Positions 58,833 through 64,000 of a DNA stretch of 64,000 nt are shown one piece after another; position 1 is the first letter of the stretch; each line of letters starts with the position of its first letter. The notes beneath the pieces were generated by a model. The model did no database searches, was not told the DNA's origin, and was given only the letters and a program-made list of their open reading frames with translations. The DNA is from Pterois miles (Eukaryota; Chordata; Actinopteri; Perciformes; Scorpaenidae), in the NCBI GenBank assembly GCA_947000775.1, contig CAMQGK010000567.1:19126001-19190000 (forward strand), in the 5' to 3' direction. Position numbers and translations under genes: made by a program.

Positions 58833-58922
58833 TCTTGGAATGATCTGCAGGCCAAGCTTAAACTTGAGACCCTTATCTCTTTAAATGATTTCAAACAGAA
58901 TAAGGGAAGCGGCCACTTCTAG
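58833..58922 (+). pseudogene. LINE ORF2 C-terminal tail
   Basis: SWNDLQAKLKLETLISLNDF followed by KQ and a stop at TAG 58920-58922. This fits the 'AWNxLQxxLKLxTLxSLxxFK' ending of fish LINE proteins and shows that the same element resumes after the insertion. Confidence 0.75.
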
Positions 58923-59599
58923 CTGTAGTTGTTTCAATTAAATAGCAAACACATGACCATCAAGCTGCCCTGTTAATGCTCTGTATGATGATGTAATGTA
59001 TTTTGTTGTACCTATCGTTGCTGCCGTAATTCAGTGTTTTCTTGTTCTATGTTGGATGCTGCTATTTGACCCTGTCTTGGCTAGGTATCCCTTGTAAAAG
59101 AGGTTTTAATCTCAATGTGACTTCTTAGTTAGATAAAGGTTATATAAATGTTTACCTGGACAAGAGTTCTGTCCATTTGCTATAGACAGTATATGTTTTA
59201 CGTTTCAGTATTTTTAGGTACACCTTTACAATCTAATGCAATCCAATACAGCCGCACAGCAAAAAAAAAATCCTGCCTCCAATATGGTAATATCTGAGTC
59301 CATGCAATAGTTGATGGTGGTGTGGGACTGGACTGCAATAACCTAAAATCCTACGGTCTCATACACTTCAAAGACATGACAACTGTGTGTGTTGTGACAG
59401 ACTGACAAACAGGTCTTTATTCCATCACTTGAATTTACATTAAATAAAATATAATTTATTTACCAGCTGTATACTGTGTGTGACAGGGCTGTCCCCTGGT
59501 TTCTTTATTTATTGTCTTTGCTTTCTTTGGATGGGTGTAATGATCAGTGACAATGGCATCAATCTGCATTTGTACTTTGGTTTGAGGTCTGTCACTTTG

Positions 59600-60915
59600 G
59601 TCCAGGCTGAAATATTTCAACTATTGGATGGATTGCCATGACATTTTGCACAGACATTCATGGCCTCCAGAGGATGAAGCACATTGCTTTTGGTGATCAA
59701 CTGACTATTAATCTAATGTCATAGTCTTGCTGTAGTAGTCGATGTTACACGGTATCTTCAATTTACTTTTTTTATTGAAAGAAAACCTATTTAGTTAATT
59801 TTCATGTATCAGCGCTGTTTTATCAGTACAGCCAGATGACGGATGCTGCATATTGAAGGTGACAGTGTCTGCTCCGTACGGAGTCTCAGCACTACCCAGC
59901 AGAAGTCAGATTTCACACAAGGCACAAGAGAGAGTTGACAGACAATGGTGGAGGATCTGGTGTCAAAGCAAAAAACAACAGCGCTTATCTGGCCATTTAA
60001 ACCAAATGCAGTAAGGCAACCATGATGTTAATGAGGCAATTCCCATATGGAGGATGGAGCGTTCACAGCCGGTGGGCGGTGTTCAGCTGAAACCTTCGGC
60101 CCTGCAGCTAAACCTCGACTGGAGAGGCTGGCCATTTTTCGTCGCATTCCTACCATCAGAGGGTCATAAATGTTACTTGTCCAATACTTCAAAGTAAAAT
60201 ACATGTAAAACTAATGGCATTCTCAAATAGGATGGTAAACATGGTGAATATTATTCCTGCTGACATCTGCATGTTTAGCATTGTCACTGTGAGCATGTTA
60301 GCATGTTGACATTAGCATTTGGCTCTGAGATTCTAGCTTAAGTAACATGGATGAAAAATGGCGCTGTCGCGTGGCGCATAGGACAAAAATGTTTTCTAGC
60401 CTCCAGGTTTACATCCAGGGTATGCGGCCCACTAAATATGGGCAGAAATGTTTCTCCTGCTGGCTCCGCCCCTGAGCTCCCGCTTGGCCAATAGACTTTC
60501 ACAGATTTTAAAATAGCTCCTCTTGGCTCAAGGAAAGTTTTACAAATACAAAACCTCCATGGATCAAAAATTCATAATATAGAGTCATAATTGATTGACC
60601 TTGTTTGCAGTTTGAGACAGTTTGACACTGTCTCTTTTACATTGGTGGTCTATGGGGAAAACAATTTTTGGGCTGCAGGGGGTATTTTCGTTGCAATGAG
60701 TGGCCACTGGAAAAAAATGTCATCAAGGCTGAGCGGAGGCACCGTATCCAGGCCTTATTATCCACGTTAAGCATAGCCTCCCAGAGATGCTAGCATGGAT
60801 GTAGCTTCTCAGCCTTGTTTGTTTTTATTGTGTAGTTTTGCATATTACTGTATTTTACTATTCATTTGACTACTGTCTGTAAACCAAACTGTGCCTCAGG
60901 GACATTAAAGCTCTA
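59600..60915 (+). repeat. Family I, copy I3, interrupted by element Z
   Basis: Parts in the expected order: ATTGGATGGATTGCCATGAC and CATTCATGGCCTCCAGAGGA (59620-59680), ACTTGTCCAATACTTCAAAG and GTGAGCATGTTAGCATGTTG (60170-60330), then CCCAGAGATGCTAGCATGGA (60780). Sequence 59740-60150 between the first two parts is not family I. The end at 60895-60915 (CAGGGACATTAAAGCTC) fits a retroposon-type tail. Confidence 0.6.
60338..60771. mobile_element. TIR-like element Z inside I3
   Basis: The insert 60343-60766 is bracketed by TTAAG on both sides (60338-60342 and 60767-60771). Near its left edge CATGGATGAAAAATGGC resembles the reverse complement of the right edge, CGTGGATAATAAGGCC. It includes GGCTCCGCCCCTGAGCTCCC and GTCTATGGGGAAAACAATTT. 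True duplication length (TAA, TTAA or TTAAG) is ambiguous. Confidence 0.55.
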
Positions 60916-62005
60916 CTCTACTTTACTTTCCCTTCCTCTCCCCTAATGCATGCTTCGATAGACTCAGGCCTCCATTTATTTTTCATTCAGCTCTCTTTCC
61001 ATTATATATCTTCAGCCCTATTTGGACAGGATTAATACTCCAGAGGGAGATGGGTTGTAAAATGTTTCCCCTGTGACTTTGTAAGTAGCATAATAATTCC
61101 AGATGGAATTGCAGCCATTGCTTAAGTACAGGAAATGTTTTTTTTAAAGAAGATACTGATCACCGCTGTGATTTTAGCTATTTCACTTTAAATACATGGT
61201 GCCTGTCACATCCCCAAATGAAGCTCCAGATAACGATGTGAAAAATGATGCATGTCATGTATTGCCGTGTTTCTGGTGGCCTTTGTGCTTTTTACAGCAA
61301 TCCGGCTTCCTCCTTTATTTTCTACCCTTCCTTGTTATGTCTCTTTCTCTCTCCCTCTGTTGTGATGAGTCCTGTCCTGATGAGTTCAACTCCATCACTC
61401 CTTGGCTCCACAGGTCTCATTATAGTCAGGCCAGTAGGGAAGATTCTAATAAACAGATGAAGATGACACTCATACAGCCTGTGCATACACACACGCACAC
61501 AACCTTGAGGAAAAATTACACCAGGGCGAGCACAAAATAAAAACCTTTCACTTGATTATTTCAGGCAAAATAAATCACAGCCCTCAGACACACACTCCAA
61601 CCTCAGAGCAGGAAAAATAGCGATACAATAACAACTGGCGCAGGCAAACATGCGGCTATAGATAACAGCACTCCTTGTTAAGGGAAAAAATGGACATGGG
61701 CGCACACACATGCACATTCAAACACACACTCAAATAATGAAACACATGCACCTTCCTCTGTTGCACTGTGCACAATAAGTCTTGCTTCATTAAAGCCAAA
61801 TCTCATCCACTATCAGTTTACAACCACAGAAGTCGTTTGAACCACCGGGGAAATACAATTCCATTCCGTTTCGGGGTTATCTTAATATATGAGCTTGTCT
61901 CCACCACATTGGTCTGCAGTTATGAGCCGAGCAAACACCCACAGCACTGCAATATTGCACCGACACATTCAAAGGACGGATTGGTGCACACAAAGCAATT
62001 AGCAG

Positions 62006-62008
<3 letters not shown>
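60916..62008. other. Unique sequence, nothing recognised
   Basis: No supported exon or family. The 114-codon plus-strand frame at 61196-61540 has no domain. Confidence 0.45.

Positions 62009-62078
<70 letters not shown>
62009..62078. repeat. AT microsatellite, 35 units
   Basis: Seventy bases of perfect AT. Fully self-complementary, so able to extrude as a cruciform. The Tyr-Ile frames over it are artefacts. Confidence 0.98.
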
Positions 62079-62081
<3 letters not shown>

Positions 62082-63065
62082 TAATTGTGTCTGTGTGTGA
62101 GTGAGAGTATGACTCAACTCCCATGTCTGGTTCTGTAATTTCTACATCCGGTGTTATTAGCAAACAGTTCATTGCGGATTGCAGTTTGTTTGTTTGTGCA
62201 CGTCCCTTAATCCTTAAGACAACCCTCTCAGAATGGAGGATTCTCCCGAAAAGGCAGGTACAGTGTAACGGCAAAACCACCACCATCACTGCTGCATCGT
62301 CAGAGTAAATAGTTTTATGAGATTTAACAAACTCGGGACACAGAGGAAAAGGAGAAACAAGACAAAGTGAGCACAAAGAAGACAAATCTCTCAACGCTGT
62401 CAATGTCTGAGGTGCTCCGGCCATCCATCCTCCACCGCTCCTTCATTCACTATGTCTGGCCCTATCCCACCTGTATGACACCCGATCACTCTTCATCCCT
62501 CTATCCATCCATTACCCCTGTCACTTCATCCTTCCATTTCTGTGCCCCAAGGCCTGAGCTCCCTTCGCCTGTCACAGACGATACCATCTGAGTGGATTAC
62601 TTGGCATATCATGAGGGATATACGGTCAAATATCTCCTCAAAAAGGTTACGATGTGTTCTCATTAATGTGGCGTTAGGCAGCGCTGACGGCTCCACATGG
62701 CTAGGCACCGCTGCTTTAATGAAGCATAGTTTATAACGGGTTTATAGGTTGTAACTAATGTCTTTATTAATGTTACCAAATCAGTTATGTGGATGTCTTG
62801 TTAGCAAATGAATTCATCATTAAAAAGGGAATGGGTTTCTTACTTTTAATAAGCCGCTGATTAAAAATGAGGAAGTAATTAATATTTTTTCCAGTATAGT
62901 AATCTGTCAAGTCTGGGTTTATAAATACTAGTATGATTTTATTCAATGGATTTGTGGTCCAGAAGCTTTGCAGCTCCATTCTGTGCTCTGCTGAAGGATA
63001 CACACCAGCTAAATGGATTTTCAACAATCAAGAGTTATTGCTCTCTCATTACTGATCTCTCTGAT
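62079..63065. other. Unique sequence, nothing firm
   Basis: TTCTGTAATTTCTACATC at 62131-62148 is very similar to CTCTGTAATTTCCACATC at 1495-1512; both follow an AT/GT simple repeat. Otherwise no feature recognised. Confidence 0.45.
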
Positions 63066-63410
63066 TAAAGGGGACTTATTATGCTTTTACCCTTCCTTTA
63101 AAGTGTAGTCTAGTTTGTTTGCATATAGCATGTTTGTGCATGTAAATGGTCTGTAAAGTTACAAAGCCAAAGGGAGTTACTCTCCCGCAGTGAAACACTG
63201 CTCCTGAACTGCCTGAAACGCCTTGCTTGAAGTCCCGCCTTTTCTTCCATAAACATGGTGATGTCACCAAGTGACACATTTGCATAATAGCTACCTTGCG
63301 ACTAATCTGGCACACCCTAAAACACAGCTAGTTAGAGCGGAGCTGGAGCGGAGTCTGAAGAGTTTGGTTCTGTTAACCAATCAGAGTGGCAGGAGCTCAA
63401 ACAGAATACA
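63066..63410 (+). repeat. MITE-like family Q
   Basis: TTAAAGGGGACTTATTATGC, TGGTCTGTAAAGTTACAAAG, ACACTGCTCCTGAACTGCCT, CATTTGCATAATAGCTACCT, AGAGCGGAGCTGGAGCGGAG and AACCAATCAGAGTGG, an order I know from a common fish repeat. The right terminus is not clear. Confidence 0.6.
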
Positions 63411-64000
63411 GTCAGTATGACAAAAATAATAATATTAATATTAATTAACATTAAAACATGTAGATGTTCTAGTAGAAATGCAAAATGCAAGTAGTCATCA
63501 AAAAAGAAGCATAATTATTTAGTACAATTACCAACCATTACAATTTATAAACCCTTAATACCTCATTAGATGTTGTGACACATTTACAACAAACAGCAGT
63601 TTTCAGTGAAAAAGCTCTGATAAACCCACTCTACACCTGTGTACAGTAGCTGCTCATGACCAAATGGCAGACAGACAATGTTAAGGACTAGCTGGTGAAC
63701 ACAGTGAAGCATTTAGCAGATAAAGAGGCAGATATTTCCCTCACATATCTGCCCCAAAACAGAACTAATAGGAAAATACTAGACATCCTCGCTGGATGTG
63801 TAAATGGGCTAACATGTTCGCCATAACAACTTTCAAAGGTGACACTACGTCAGTGGTGTCTTTACAGTTTGTTGTGCTGCCCCCAGCTGGCCAAACAAAT
63901 TTAATGAACGCAGGTTTAATAGATCCAGATGCTTTATAGCTCTTTTCCAGTGGAAAAATGGTAAAACTCTCCATTAAAGCCTTCTGAAGAATTAACGAGC
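63411..64000. other. Unique sequence, nothing firm
   Basis: GTGCTGCCCCCAGCTGGCCA at 63871 hints at a small retroposon fragment, but too little is present to call it. Confidence 0.4.

Larger units (their letters stand above)
57850..59157 (+). mobile_element. Decayed non-LTR retrotransposon (LINE), interrupted
   Basis: The 3' part of a LINE: reverse-transcriptase C-terminal sequence (57920-58330), a later C-terminal block (58833-58922), and a 3' tail with TTGGCTAGGTATCCCTTGTA, AAAGAGGTTTTAATCTCAAT and AGATAAAGG, closely like a tail very common in fish LINEs. The 5' region is absent, as usual for target-primed reverse transcription. Between the two coding blocks is about 480 bases where related elements need roughly 200, so another repeat has probably inserted. 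Clade uncertain; CR1/L2-like is my guess. Confidence 0.75.

Overview
The window looks like non-coding DNA from a ray-finned fish, most likely a percomorph. The support is the texture of the sequence: very long CA/GT microsatellites, an AT35 tract, SINEs and LINEs with teleost-style tails ending in an AATAAAG-like motif plus a simple repeat, and many short inverted-repeat elements starting TAGGGCTG, CAGTGGTGG or TTAAAGG that I know as common in fish genomes. Family names are from memory and could not be checked by alignment. I see no bacterial gene, operon, tRNA gene, rRNA or CRISPR array, and no convincing intact protein-coding gene. The window is best read as a gene desert or part of a very long intron.

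Layout. 1-4.4 kb is mostly unique sequence with two CA arrays. 4.4-6.4 kb is the first repeat cluster, including a SINE inside an inverted-repeat element. 6.4-17 kb is mostly unique and several blocks look like conserved regulatory DNA; it contains one 0.6 kb dispersed repeat (11.4-12.0 kb) and one at 15.2 kb. 17.3-18.8 kb is a large inverted-repeat composite with a fold-back element inside. 18.8-27 kb is again mostly unique, with homeodomain-type and E-box motifs, broken by one repeat block at 22-23 kb. 27-29.3 kb holds two TIR elements and a doubly interrupted MITE. A possible proline-rich exon lies on the minus strand at 29.62-29.93 kb. 31.5-33.2 kb and 35.2-37.3 kb are repeat clusters; the second holds the best mobile element of the window, a hAT-type transposon remnant with perfect 8-bp target duplications sitting inside an older element. 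38.7-40.6 kb has a TTAA-flanked element and a second nested hAT-like insertion. 42.2-44.3 kb is a mosaic of two repeat families. 46-48.5 kb has two SINEs and nested TIR elements. 49.5-51.1 kb has three very long CA/GT arrays. 54.6-57 kb and 57.9-60.9 kb hold further dispersed repeats and a decayed LINE with recognisable reverse-transcriptase C-terminal sequence. The rest to 64 kb is mostly unique, plus an AT35 tract and one more dispersed repeat.

No genes work together here. The unique blocks between repeats are rich in TAAT cores, E-boxes, a palindromic EBF-type site and a Pbx/Hox-plus-Meis-type site. This fits a distal regulatory landscape of a developmental gene outside the window. That reading is inference and needs cross-species alignment.
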